From CAYLWN01 sp964387625 (GTDB lineage Bacteria > Patescibacteriota > Microgenomatia > UBA10105): a stretch of DNA of 5,277 nt. Shown piece by piece: positions 1 to 5,277 of this stretch. The notes beneath the pieces are model-generated. The model was not told the DNA's origin. It saw only the letters and a list, made by a program, of their open reading frames with translations, and ran no database searches. A program made the translations under genes and the position numbers. The stretch is from contig CAYLWN010000049.1 of NCBI GenBank assembly GCA_964387625.1, forward strand, positions 1 to 5,277, given 5' to 3'. The number at the start of each line of letters is the position of its first letter. The first letter of the stretch is position 1.

Positions 1-776
1 TAAATAAAAGGGTATAGTGAATTACTGCTTATAAATTTTAAAAAATATTTTATCGTTAAATAGCCAAAAACTGCAGCGGACAACATGCCTAATAAATAAA
101 ACCCCAATTCGCCTTGCGGCATTTGGCGATTTAAAGATAATAAAATCACATCAATCAGTTTTTTTCCTCCAGCTCCGGCAATAATTGGCGCTGATATTAA
201 AAAAGTAAATTTCGCTGCCTGTTCTCTGGTTAGGCCTTCCCACATGCCAGCAGCTATCGTTATCCCTGACCGGGATACTCCGGGTATTAATGCAACAGCT
301 TGTGCAAAACCTGTGAGTATTGCGTCTTTAGTTTTCAAGTCTTTAATAGTTTTACTTTTCTGACTCCATTTTTCCACAACTACCAAAACAAATGAAAATA
401 CTATCAGTGATATACCTACTAATAATGGCGATCGAAAAACAGTCTCTACTTTTTTTTCCAATACCAAACCAAATAATGCTCCCGGAATTGTGGCAACAAT
501 TAATAACTTGATTAAATTTAGGTCCTGACTATTTTTTTTATCTTTCAATCTGAAAGGTGTAGTAATTATATTTAACCAATCTTTTTTAAAAAACCACAAT
601 AAAGAAATCAAAGTGCCTAAATGTAATAATGCGTCAAATGTTAAACCAAAATTTTCTTGAGAAATTCCCAATAATTTTTCAATCAGAATCAAATGTCCTG
701 TTGAAGAAATTGGTAAAAATTCAGTTATTCCCTGAACTGCTCCCAATAATATCCCGTAAAAATAATTAATTAACAT
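1..776 (-). CDS. uppP: Undecaprenyl-diphosphatase UppP (BacA family), C-terminus cut by window edge
   Basis: This integral membrane enzyme dephosphorylates undecaprenyl diphosphate to undecaprenyl phosphate, recycling the lipid carrier for peptidoglycan and surface polysaccharide; in other bacteria it also gives bacitracin resistance. I translated 258 complete codons from the ATG at 776-774 with no stop. Both family signatures are intact: the (E/Q)xxxE motif as Q15-G-I-T-E19, followed by FLPISSTGH to H28, and the second motif PGVSRSGIT at residues 165-173 with Arg169. Hydrophobic segments lie near residues 50-63, 88-106, 118-134, 191-203 and 226-242. Family members are usually about 255-280 residues, so only a short tail is missing. 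The last two bases seen are TA, which would fit the Tyr often found there, or a stop. The start is well supported because the conserved N-terminal region begins immediately. It lies 96 bp downstream of the YdjM-like gene on the same strand, with a large palindrome between them. Confidence 0.95.
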   Translation of the reverse strand, partial: MLINYFYGILLGAVQGITEFLPISSTGHLILIEKLLGISQENFGLTFDALLHLGTLISLLWFFKKDWLNIITTPFRLKDKKNSQDLNLIKLLIVATIPGALFGLVLEKKVETVFRSPLLVGISLIVFSFVLVVVEKWSQKSKTIKDLKTKDAILTGFAQAVALIPGVSRSGITIAAGMWEGLTREQAAKFTFLISAPIIAGAGGKKLIDVILLSLNRQMPQGELGFYLLGMLSAAVFGYLTIKYFLKFISSNSLYPFI

Positions 777-793
777 AACGAATAAATTAATGA

Positions 794-863
794 GTTTCGC
801 TTTAATATTTTAGTTCTCGCTAACGCCTGCCTGCGCAGGCAGGCTCGAACAATAAAACGAAAC
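794..863. repeat. Nested interrupted inverted repeat with a 20-bp GC-rich perfect palindrome
   Basis: Positions 825-844 form a perfect palindrome, GCCTGCCTGC followed by its reverse complement, in otherwise very AT-rich DNA. Further pairing arms surround it: GTTC 813-816 with GAAC 847-850, TTTTA 808-812 with TAAAA 853-857, and GTTTCG 794-799 with CGAAAC 858-863, separated by small bulges and an 8-base one-sided gap. It fills most of the gap between the YdjM-like gene and uppP. No T-run follows the stem on either strand, so it is not a classical intrinsic terminator. It resembles REP-type or small palindromic intergenic elements, and it could also act as an mRNA processing or stability structure between the two genes. 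The pairing is seen directly; the role is not known. Confidence 0.8.
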
Positions 864-872
864 ATATAAATA

Positions 873-1436
873 TTAAAAACTTTTTATTAACAAAATTAAA
901 TTATTTTGATAAGCTACATATATCCAAATTAAACAGAGTAACAATAAGGGAAATACTACCATTTTTTCAATCCATCCGCCTGTTTTCATACGTAAAAATT
1001 TAAATGGAGGAAATCCTAAATGCCAAGGAATAGGAAATAACCACGGAACTCCTTCACGTGTCAAGGAATCAACTATTAAGTGTGATAAAAATCCTAAAAT
1101 GAAAGCTTGGATCACTGGATTTATCTGTAAATGCGGTAAATGAATCAAATTTAAAATAAATCCGATGGTAACCGTAAAAATAACTCCTCCAATCAGTGAA
1201 TGAGACAAATGTCTATGCCCTTCTAAAAATTCTCTGGTTGATAATCCTTCCCAAGGTAATAATTTATGTTTCCAGGCAGGTGATGCAACATTGTCTATGT
1301 CTGGCAACATTGCTCCAATTATCGAAGCTATACCTATGCCTAATATTGTTTCCCAATTCAATGTCTCAATCGGTTGAGACATAAAACTGTAAGATACTAA
1401 AACCACAGCTGCCAAATCATGAGTTCGTTGAATCAT
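873..1436 (-). CDS. YdjM/DUF457-family membrane protein (putative metal-dependent hydrolase)
   Basis: A 187-residue polytopic membrane protein of the YdjM family (PF04307), whose members are commonly annotated as membrane-bound metal-dependent hydrolases although the reaction is not established. The family's conserved polar residues are visible: His6-Asp7 near the N-terminus, LPDID at 44-48, HRHLSHS at 74-80, and H119-L-I-V-D123 followed by S-L-T-R-E-G and PWLFP up to 135. These His and Asp residues are the likely metal ligands. Hydrophobic stretches near 30-45, 81-99, 107-122 and 160-177 separate them. Length is typical. The ATG at 1436 is preferred because the His-Asp motif follows it at once and a promoter lies just upstream. 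E. coli YdjM is under LexA control, but I see no palindromic SOS box of that type here. Divergent from the VKOR gene; uppP follows on the same strand. Confidence 0.88.
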   Translation of the reverse strand: MIQRTHDLAAVVLVSYSFMSQPIETLNWETILGIGIASIIGAMLPDIDNVASPAWKHKLLPWEGLSTREFLEGHRHLSHSLIGGVIFTVTIGFILNLIHLPHLQINPVIQAFILGFLSHLIVDSLTREGVPWLFPIPWHLGFPPFKFLRMKTGGWIEKMVVFPLLLLCLIWIYVAYQNNLILLIKSF

Positions 1437-1443
1437 TTTTTAC

Positions 1444-1452
1444 ATAGTAACA
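1444..1452 (-). promoter_or_regulatory. Extended -10 promoter for the YdjM-like gene, giving a nearly leaderless transcript
   Basis: Reading the minus strand, TGT precedes the hexamer TACTAT (1449-1444), forming an extended -10 element. Only 7 bases separate the hexamer from the ATG at 1436, so transcription would start at or next to the start codon. No convincing -35 box or ribosome binding site is visible. The element sits back to back with the VKOR promoter in the same 47-bp gap. Confidence 0.45.
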
Positions 1453-1464
1453 CATATTTTTTTA

Positions 1465-1473
1465 TGCTAAAAT
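1465..1473 (+). promoter_or_regulatory. Extended -10 promoter for the VKOR gene, giving a nearly leaderless transcript
   Basis: TG at 1465-1466, one spacer base and TAAAAT at 1468-1473 make an extended -10 element. The VKOR ATG at 1484 lies 10 bases after it, leaving a predicted leader of only a few bases. The bases before the ATG contain no purine-rich Shine-Dalgarno sequence. The -35 position (about 1445-1450) is poor, as is often the case with extended -10 promoters. Confidence 0.5.
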
Positions 1474-1483
1474 AGTAAACTGC

Positions 1484-1909
1484 ATGAGCTCAAAATTAAT
1501 TAACCGGATAATTTTTTTACTGGCTATCATTGGCATGTGTGTAGCGGCTTATGTAGCATATACCTGGTTAACAAAATCACCTATTGTTTGTATTTCAGGA
1601 GGTTGTGAAATTGTCAGAAAAAATGAATTAGCCTGGCCATTTGGTATTCCGTTTCCATTATTTGGACTTGTTGGTTATGCCTTCATAGCTTTCATGTCAT
1701 TTTTAAAAACTGTTCGGGAAAAATCTGAAAAAACTATTAATAAAATAATTTTTGGCTTTACTTGCTTTGGAGTTGGCTTAGTTTCCTATTTTACCTTCTT
1801 GGAAACTTATATAATTAAGGGATATTGCATGTGGTGCGTAATATCTACTATTATTATGCTGATATTATTTTTCCTGGCTTTAAAACAATTAAAACATCAA
1901 TCCAAATAA
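1484..1909 (+). CDS. VKOR-family quinone-dependent disulfide oxidoreductase
   Basis: A 141-residue vitamin K epoxide reductase homologue, which in bacteria replaces DsbB: it takes electrons from a DsbA-type partner and passes them to membrane quinone. Four hydrophobic helices are visible near 7-28, 56-75, 88-107 and 113-134. The positively charged loop 76-87 is predicted cytoplasmic, which puts both cysteine pairs outside the membrane. The loop pair is C36 and C41 in the first extracytoplasmic loop, and the active-site CxxC is C115-M-W-C118 at the start of the last helix. The family segment WPFGIPFPLFGLVGYA (51-66) is present. Two extra cysteines, C19 and C94, sit within helices. Unlike many bacterial members, it has no fused thioredoxin domain; the partner is instead the separate DsbA-like gene ending one base away on the other strand. 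The start is fixed by the N-terminal charged stretch and the promoter just upstream. Confidence 0.93.
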   Translation: MSSKLINRIIFLLAIIGMCVAAYVAYTWLTKSPIVCISGGCEIVRKNELAWPFGIPFPLFGLVGYAFIAFMSFLKTVREKSEKTINKIIFGFTCFGVGLVSYFTFLETYIIKGYCMWCVISTIIMLILFFLALKQLKHQSK

Positions 1910-1910
1910 T

Positions 1911-2534
1911 TTATTTGTCAATTACTTTTTTAATTTCAGCTTCCAGGTCTGTTAAATTTACTAATTTCAATCTTTGACCGTTTAGAAAAAATGTTGGTGT
2001 AGAGTTAATTTTCAAACTAAGAGCATCATTTGTATCATTTTGAATTTTTTGTTTAATATTTTGAGAATTTTTATCTGCGTCAAACTTTATCATATCTAAT
2101 TGCAAATCTTTAGCTAATTGTTTTATCACCTCATCATTTAAGTCCCCTTGTTTTTGAAATAATAAATCATGCATTTCCCAAAATTTTCCCTGTAAACCAG
2201 CCGCCTCGGCAGCGGTAGCTGCACCCATAGCTAGCGGATGTTGTTCAAGCGGAAAATTACGGTAAACAAATTTTAAATCTTGAGCATATTTAGAAGTAAT
2301 TTCTTTGACTAACGGATAAGCAATAATACAAGCCGGGCATTCAAAATCAGAAAATTCAACCAAAGTTGCTTTTGCTTGAGCTGATCCGGTAGCTTGAGAA
2401 TCATTTCGAATTAAAATATCCATTGATACCGGTTTTTCAGGACGGGAAAAAATTATCACTGCTCCGGTTAATATAATTATTGTTGTTAAAATTATACCGA
2501 TAAAAAATTTTGTTTCTCCTGAAATATTTTTCAT
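1911..2534 (-). CDS. Membrane-anchored DsbA/BdbD-like thiol:disulfide oxidoreductase
   Basis: A 207-residue thioredoxin-fold protein of the DsbA/BdbD type (Thioredoxin_4 or DSBA-like), which introduces disulfides into exported proteins. An uncleaved-looking signal anchor spans about residues 10-29, without a lipoprotein Cys box. After a linker of about 25 residues the thioredoxin fold begins with a TLVEFSDFECPAC strand and motif; the active site is C66-P-A-C69, and these are its only cysteines. The helical insertion (about 100-170) contains the FWEMHDLLF segment (118-126) typical of the family. The cis-proline loop is S178-T-P180 followed by TFFLNG. Length is normal for this group. It is convergent with the VKOR gene, its expected re-oxidising partner, with one base between the two stop codons. 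The ATG at 2534 gives a good signal anchor and lies a short distance below a strong promoter. Confidence 0.93.
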   Translation of the reverse strand: MKNISGETKFFIGIILTTIIILTGAVIIFSRPEKPVSMDILIRNDSQATGSAQAKATLVEFSDFECPACIIAYPLVKEITSKYAQDLKFVYRNFPLEQHPLAMGAATAAEAAGLQGKFWEMHDLLFQKQGDLNDEVIKQLAKDLQLDMIKFDADKNSQNIKQKIQNDTNDALSLKINSTPTFFLNGQRLKLVNLTDLEAEIKKVIDK

Positions 2535-2556
2535 AATATGTGACGGATAATTGTCG

Positions 2557-2585
2557 AATATATATTATTTAATGCAAACAGTCAA
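2557..2585 (-). promoter_or_regulatory. Sigma-70-type promoter for the DsbA-like gene
   Basis: On the minus strand, TTGACT (2585-2580), a 17-base spacer and TATATT (2562-2557) give a near-consensus housekeeping promoter, the best in the window. The -35 box overlaps the TGA stop (2584-2582) of the upstream 733-residue gene. Transcription should start near 2550, giving a leader of about 15 bases with no evident Shine-Dalgarno sequence. The DsbA-like gene can therefore be expressed independently of the gene before it. Confidence 0.7.
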
Positions 2586-4783
2586 CCGAACTTGAGAAAA
2601 TTTTGAATATTTATTTTTGGCAATATATCCCACATCTTTAGTTTCACATAATTTTCTGCAAAAGAAATTAAGTTATTTAAATACGTTTTTATCTGTTGTA
2701 ATTTTTCGCGATAGATTATTTGTAAATAATCCTTTAAATTTTCTTTGTTTCGCAAACAATTAAAGATATCTTTTGGACAATTGGTAACAAATTTTATTTG
2801 AGTATTCGGTTCTATCAAATTACCGTCAACGTTGATTAATACTTTAGCTGTTGCAGAAATAGATGCTGTGAAATCAATTAAAAGCGGTTCCATCAAAATA
2901 TTGGCTTCTTCATTTCCATTTATATTTATCCCACTACTTCCAAGTACAGTAATGTTTAAGTTTTTGATAGCAACTATTCTACCCAATTTATTTCTCGGAT
3001 CTATAAACAGTCTTACCGGACTTTTTCCGGCTAAACTTTGCGTATTATGCCAAAAGAATGTGGACCCTGATCTGTCAAACGGTAAATCAGTTTTGTCAGG
3101 TTGCCATATTGCGTTCATTGAATCAATTTCTGATTGCGTAAGACTCACGTTGGGTATGATTTGCCAAGTATTATTATTTTGTAAAAAAGTGGCAGTAATT
3201 ATTTTTTTTAAACTCTTGTTTTCCCAACCTAAATCAATTTTTCCCGATTGTTTTTGCGGTGCCATAAAAAAACGCAAATGCCTGGGGAATGAAAAATATT
3301 GATCAGTATTCATTTCCAAAATATCTTTACTGCTTAAATTTATCGGCCAGTTCAAAACCGGACCAAGTGGTTGATTTTCTATTTGAATGATTTCTGGCAT
3401 TAATTTCAAACTTTGTGATTCTCCTTCTATAACTAAAGTATCTTTATCAAAATTTACTGATTTTATGGAGCTTTGAAGTAAATCAATACCAAACCTGGTA
3501 ACTCCAGCATCTGACCGCACAAAACCTCCTGCAAATAAGTCATTTTTTTGATCATTATCATAAAACTCCTGTGAACTGTCGATCAAATATGGCAATACCC
3601 AATATGCCCTGCTATATATAGCTTCTTGATTTAAATATGGGTCTTCCTGATTTGTAAAAATCCGGAAGTCTGTTAAAACCGGCTTATGACTGATAATTTC
3701 AATCCGTGCTCTGTAAGATTTGCCAAAAAACCATAAAACTCCGCTTTGAGGAAAATCCGGGCTTTTAAGAATTCTTACCGGATTTATCTGGTATTTACCA
3801 GAATATTCTAAATAATATGTATCAGGGGAATAAATTTTAATTTTTTCGTTTTTTTGAAGTTCCCACAAATATGTAAGTTGTTTTAAATACTCCTGTTTGT
3901 AATTTCCCCATTCCTGCGAATTTTCTAAACCTAAAACTGCAAATTTGCTGTTATTTTCTTGAGAATTTGCAGTATCTATAATATTTGAAAAATAACTAAA
4001 ACCGTCATTTGTGTTTAAACTTAAATAGTCATTAGGTTGAGATGTATAGAAACTTTTTGATGAACCATAATTTTTTATAATATCGCTGACAGTTTGCCTT
4101 AAAATCAGAATTTGTGATGAATCACTTGTGTCTTTGGCTGGAATTAAGGGATGTGTTTTTGACGCATAATAAGGCAAATTAAAAATCCCTCCATAAAGCG
4201 TATAACTGTCTGTTTCATACTGTTCTTTGGTTATTTCATGAACTCTGACTCCATAAGTACTTTTTAAATACTCAAGCGAACCTGCATCTGTCATCCATCC
4301 CACAGTAAGAGTGGGATAAAATCCGAAAATCTGATGAAATTTTTGAAATACGGTGTCAATTAATTTTTTACGCGCTTCAGGTGTATAACCTATCAAAAAA
4401 ACATTTCGCCCATTATACCAATCACTTCCATCTGTCTTACCTTTATATGTAATACCGCTCGCGCTGGCTAACTGAGGCGTGATTTCTAATAGTATGCCTA
4501 ATTGTTGCTGTTTGGGTAAAATTTTAAGCGTATTTACCAATTCTTCATTATTTAAAGCGTCATATCTTACTGCCCAAGCCAAAGGTAATTCTTTCAAATT
4601 TTCATTTTCATTTATTTGGGAAATCATTTGCAAATCTCCGGGTAAACAACAGGTCTCATATCCACGGATTTGATGAATTATCACAACCGGTAATGGACTA
4701 TCTGAAGCCTTAACCTGACTTACAAATATAAATAAGGAAAAAATAAACCCAACAATGACAAACAGTGATTTAAGTTTATTCAT
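2582..4783 (-). CDS. Secreted 733-residue protein: probable deacetylase-like/glycosidase-like barrel plus beta-rich C-terminal half, function unknown
   Basis: A signal peptide is clear: K3 and K5, a hydrophobic core at 7-22, and a likely cleavage site after VKA (24-26). Residues about 30-320 look like a (beta/alpha) barrel. Candidate strands are VVIIHQI (33-39), LAWAVRYDAL (68-77), LGILLEITP (95-103), TLTVGWMTDAG (158-168), VRVHEI (179-184) and FAVLGLENSQEW (281-292). The arrangement recalls NodB-type polysaccharide deacetylases and related glycoside hydrolase barrels. However, the classic TFDD and HxxxH motifs are absent, so activity cannot be assumed; E100, D166, H183 and E287 are candidate functional residues. 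Residues about 325-660 alternate hydrophobic and polar positions like a carbohydrate-binding or mutarotase-like beta-sandwich, and 675-720 is helical. Only four cysteines occur (45, 46, 669, 676), which suits disulfide formation by the DsbA-like protein encoded next on this strand. I do not recognise a named family for the whole protein. Confidence 0.8.
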   Translation of the reverse strand: MNKLKSLFVIVGFIFSLFIFVSQVKASDSPLPVVIIHQIRGYETCCLPGDLQMISQINENENLKELPLAWAVRYDALNNEELVNTLKILPKQQQLGILLEITPQLASASGITYKGKTDGSDWYNGRNVFLIGYTPEARKKLIDTVFQKFHQIFGFYPTLTVGWMTDAGSLEYLKSTYGVRVHEITKEQYETDSYTLYGGIFNLPYYASKTHPLIPAKDTSDSSQILILRQTVSDIIKNYGSSKSFYTSQPNDYLSLNTNDGFSYFSNIIDTANSQENNSKFAVLGLENSQEWGNYKQEYLKQLTYLWELQKNEKIKIYSPDTYYLEYSGKYQINPVRILKSPDFPQSGVLWFFGKSYRARIEIISHKPVLTDFRIFTNQEDPYLNQEAIYSRAYWVLPYLIDSSQEFYDNDQKNDLFAGGFVRSDAGVTRFGIDLLQSSIKSVNFDKDTLVIEGESQSLKLMPEIIQIENQPLGPVLNWPINLSSKDILEMNTDQYFSFPRHLRFFMAPQKQSGKIDLGWENKSLKKIITATFLQNNNTWQIIPNVSLTQSEIDSMNAIWQPDKTDLPFDRSGSTFFWHNTQSLAGKSPVRLFIDPRNKLGRIVAIKNLNITVLGSSGININGNEEANILMEPLLIDFTASISATAKVLINVDGNLIEPNTQIKFVTNCPKDIFNCLRNKENLKDYLQIIYREKLQQIKTYLNNLISFAENYVKLKMWDILPKINIQNFLKFG

Positions 4784-4803
4784 GTATAAAAAAATCTTAT
4801 TCT

Positions 4804-4833
4804 ATTGTAGCTTATATTTAAATCTATGCACAA
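4804..4833 (-). promoter_or_regulatory. Probable promoter for the 733-residue secreted protein
   Basis: On the minus strand, TTGTGC (4833-4828), an 18-base spacer and TACAAT (4809-4804) resemble a sigma-70 promoter. The start site would be near 4797, leaving a leader of about 13 bases before the ATG at 4783. That leader is T-rich and has no Shine-Dalgarno sequence. Confidence 0.5.
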
Positions 4834-4937
4834 ATTGGTATTTTCCGGCACTTATCCCTTAACGTAACGTAAAATCAACATTATCATTACTTACCGGTAG
4901 GAAAACATTATTTTGAGATTAGCCCGATTTATAGACC

Positions 4938-4957
4938 TTTTTACTTTTTACTTTTAC
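4938..4957. repeat. Short tandem repeat of TTTTTAC
   Basis: TTTTTAC occurs twice in a row (4938-4951) and is followed by a shortened copy, TTTTAC (4952-4957). It directly precedes the hairpin region. It may be only low-complexity AT-rich sequence, although tandem heptamers near promoters can vary in copy number. Confidence 0.6.
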
Positions 4958-4990
4958 CCCTTATTCCTTATATATAAGGGAGAGGAATAA
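4958..4990. repeat. Two overlapping, mutually exclusive hairpins
   Basis: CCCTTAT (4958-4964) pairs with ATAAGGG (4974-4980) across a 9-base loop. TTATTCC (4961-4967) pairs with GGAATAA (4984-4990) across a 16-base loop. The left arms share 4961-4964, so both cannot form at once. A 14-bp perfect palindrome, CCTTATATATAAGG, lies at 4966-4979. No T-run follows either stem. It could be an operator-like site in DNA or an RNA structure; the sequence alone does not say which. Confidence 0.5.
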
Positions 4991-5114
4991 TCGCTTCCGC
5001 TTTTTAACTAGCTTACAACTTCAAACGCTCTACAATCACTAAGATCCCAATCTCATAATACTGATTAGATGAAAATCTTTTCAAAAGTTTATATCAAAAA
5101 AAGCAGCCCCATAT

Positions 5115-5143
5115 TTGATTTGGTCGCCTGAGAATGTTTAAAT
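5115..5143 (+). promoter_or_regulatory. Promoter for the right-edge secreted protein, with leaderless start
   Basis: TTGATT (5115-5120), a 17-base spacer and TTAAAT (5138-5143), with an upstream TGT forming an extended -10, fit a sigma-70 promoter. The ATG at 5150 is only 6 bases past the -10 box, so the transcript would begin at or next to the start codon. There is no Shine-Dalgarno sequence. Confidence 0.5.
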
Positions 5144-5149
5144 GATAAT

Positions 5150-5277
5150 ATGGTTGGTTGTATTAAAAAAATATGGAGAAACTTGGTAAAACTCCAAAAA
5201 CATTTTGTGGTCTTTCTAACCATTTCTTCTCTGTTTCTTTCCCAGTTTTCATTTTTGGCAAACCTTGTTTATGCCGC
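5150..5277 (+). CDS. N-terminus of an exported protein (signal peptide only), cut by window edge
   Basis: From the ATG at 5150 the frame stays open for 42 codons to the window edge. It encodes a textbook export signal: a basic N-region (K6, K7, R10, K14, K17), a hydrophobic core at about 19-35 (FVVFLTISSLFLS and following), and an end in LVYA-A that would suit signal peptidase I. The upstream in-frame stop is TGA at 5129-5131, and this is the only ATG after it. An in-frame TTG at 5183 could be an alternative start and would still give a signal peptide. The mature protein lies outside the window, so no function can be given. It is divergent from the 733-residue secreted protein. A second frame starting at the ATG at 5173 is also open to the edge, which keeps confidence moderate. 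Confidence 0.6.
   Translation, partial: MVGCIKKIWRNLVKLQKHFVVFLTISSLFLSQFSFLANLVYA

Larger units (their letters stand above)
4784..5149. other. 366-bp non-coding region between divergent secreted-protein genes
   Basis: I found no convincing gene, tRNA or other known RNA here. Besides the two outward-facing promoters it holds a tandem AACGT pair at 4861-4870, a TTTTTAC tandem repeat at 4938-4957, and overlapping hairpins at 4958-4990. The stretch 5000-5110 is plain AT-rich sequence with only weak stems. Because both flanking genes point away from it, no terminator is expected. Confidence 0.7.

Noticed and set aside
825..844. Palindrome as an intrinsic terminator
   Set aside because: No U-rich run follows the stem in either direction, and the 20-bp core has no internal loop sequence.
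836..850. GTTCGAGCC on the minus strand as a tRNA T-arm
   Set aside because: The surrounding bases form the nested palindrome and no acceptor, D or anticodon arm can be placed around it.
1196..1384. Plus-strand open frame of 62 codons
   Set aside because: Antisense to the YdjM-like gene, whose conserved His/Asp motifs fix the coding strand.
1903..1917. Symmetric sequence over both stop codons as a bidirectional terminator
   Set aside because: The stem would be about five A-T-rich pairs with no strong G/C; the symmetry follows from both genes ending in a Lys codon and TAA.
2582..2584. TGA read as glycine or tryptophan (recoded genetic code)
   Set aside because: The protein ends sensibly here, a promoter for the next gene overlaps the codon, and no in-frame TGA occurs inside the genes examined.
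2832..3302. Plus-strand open frame of 156 codons
   Set aside because: It lies wholly opposite the well-supported 733-residue secreted protein, shows no family motif, and has no promoter or neighbour supporting it.
4479..4673. Plus-strand open frame of 64 codons
   Set aside because: Antisense to the N-terminal part of the secreted protein; no motif or start signal.
5173..5277. ATG at 5173 with a frame open to the window edge
   Set aside because: Its product is cysteine-scattered and lacks a coherent signal, whereas the frame from 5150 gives a full signal peptide and has a fitting promoter. Not fully excluded without more sequence.

Overview
The window is AT-rich bacterial DNA with envelope-directed genes. 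Lys-, Ile- and Asn-rich proteins, short or absent leaders, no clear Shine-Dalgarno sequences, a DsbA plus VKOR pair instead of DsbB, and a large secreted protein of unknown family together suggest a Candidate Phyla Radiation (Patescibacteria, Microgenomates-like) genome. That placement is inferred from general character, not from a marker gene. The standard code fits: TGA ends the largest gene, and Gly and Trp use GGN and TGG.

Layout. Positions 1-776 (minus) encode undecaprenyl-diphosphatase UppP, cut by the left edge a few codons before its expected end. Positions 777-872 hold a GC-rich 20-bp perfect palindrome nested in a roughly 70-bp interrupted inverted repeat. Positions 873-1436 (minus) encode a YdjM/DUF457-type membrane protein. 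A 47-bp divergent promoter region separates it from a VKOR-family membrane protein (1484-1909, plus). Tail to tail with it, one base apart, lies a membrane-anchored DsbA/BdbD-like thiol oxidase (1911-2534, minus). Next upstream on the minus strand is a 733-residue secreted protein (2582-4783) with a probable deacetylase-like or glycosidase-like barrel and a beta-rich C-terminal half. Positions 4784-5149 are non-coding and hold overlapping hairpins and a short tandem repeat. A second secreted protein starts at 5150 (plus) and runs off the right edge.

How the genes fit together. DsbA oxidises cysteines in exported proteins and VKOR re-oxidises DsbA, passing electrons to quinone, so these two form a complete disulfide-forming module. 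The adjacent 733-residue exported protein has exactly four cysteines and is a natural candidate client. UppP recycles the lipid carrier used for peptidoglycan and surface polysaccharide. The common theme is cell envelope construction and extracytoplasmic folding. No mobile-element gene, CRISPR array, tRNA or rRNA was seen. The least explained items are the 733-residue protein family, the nested palindrome and the near-leaderless starts.
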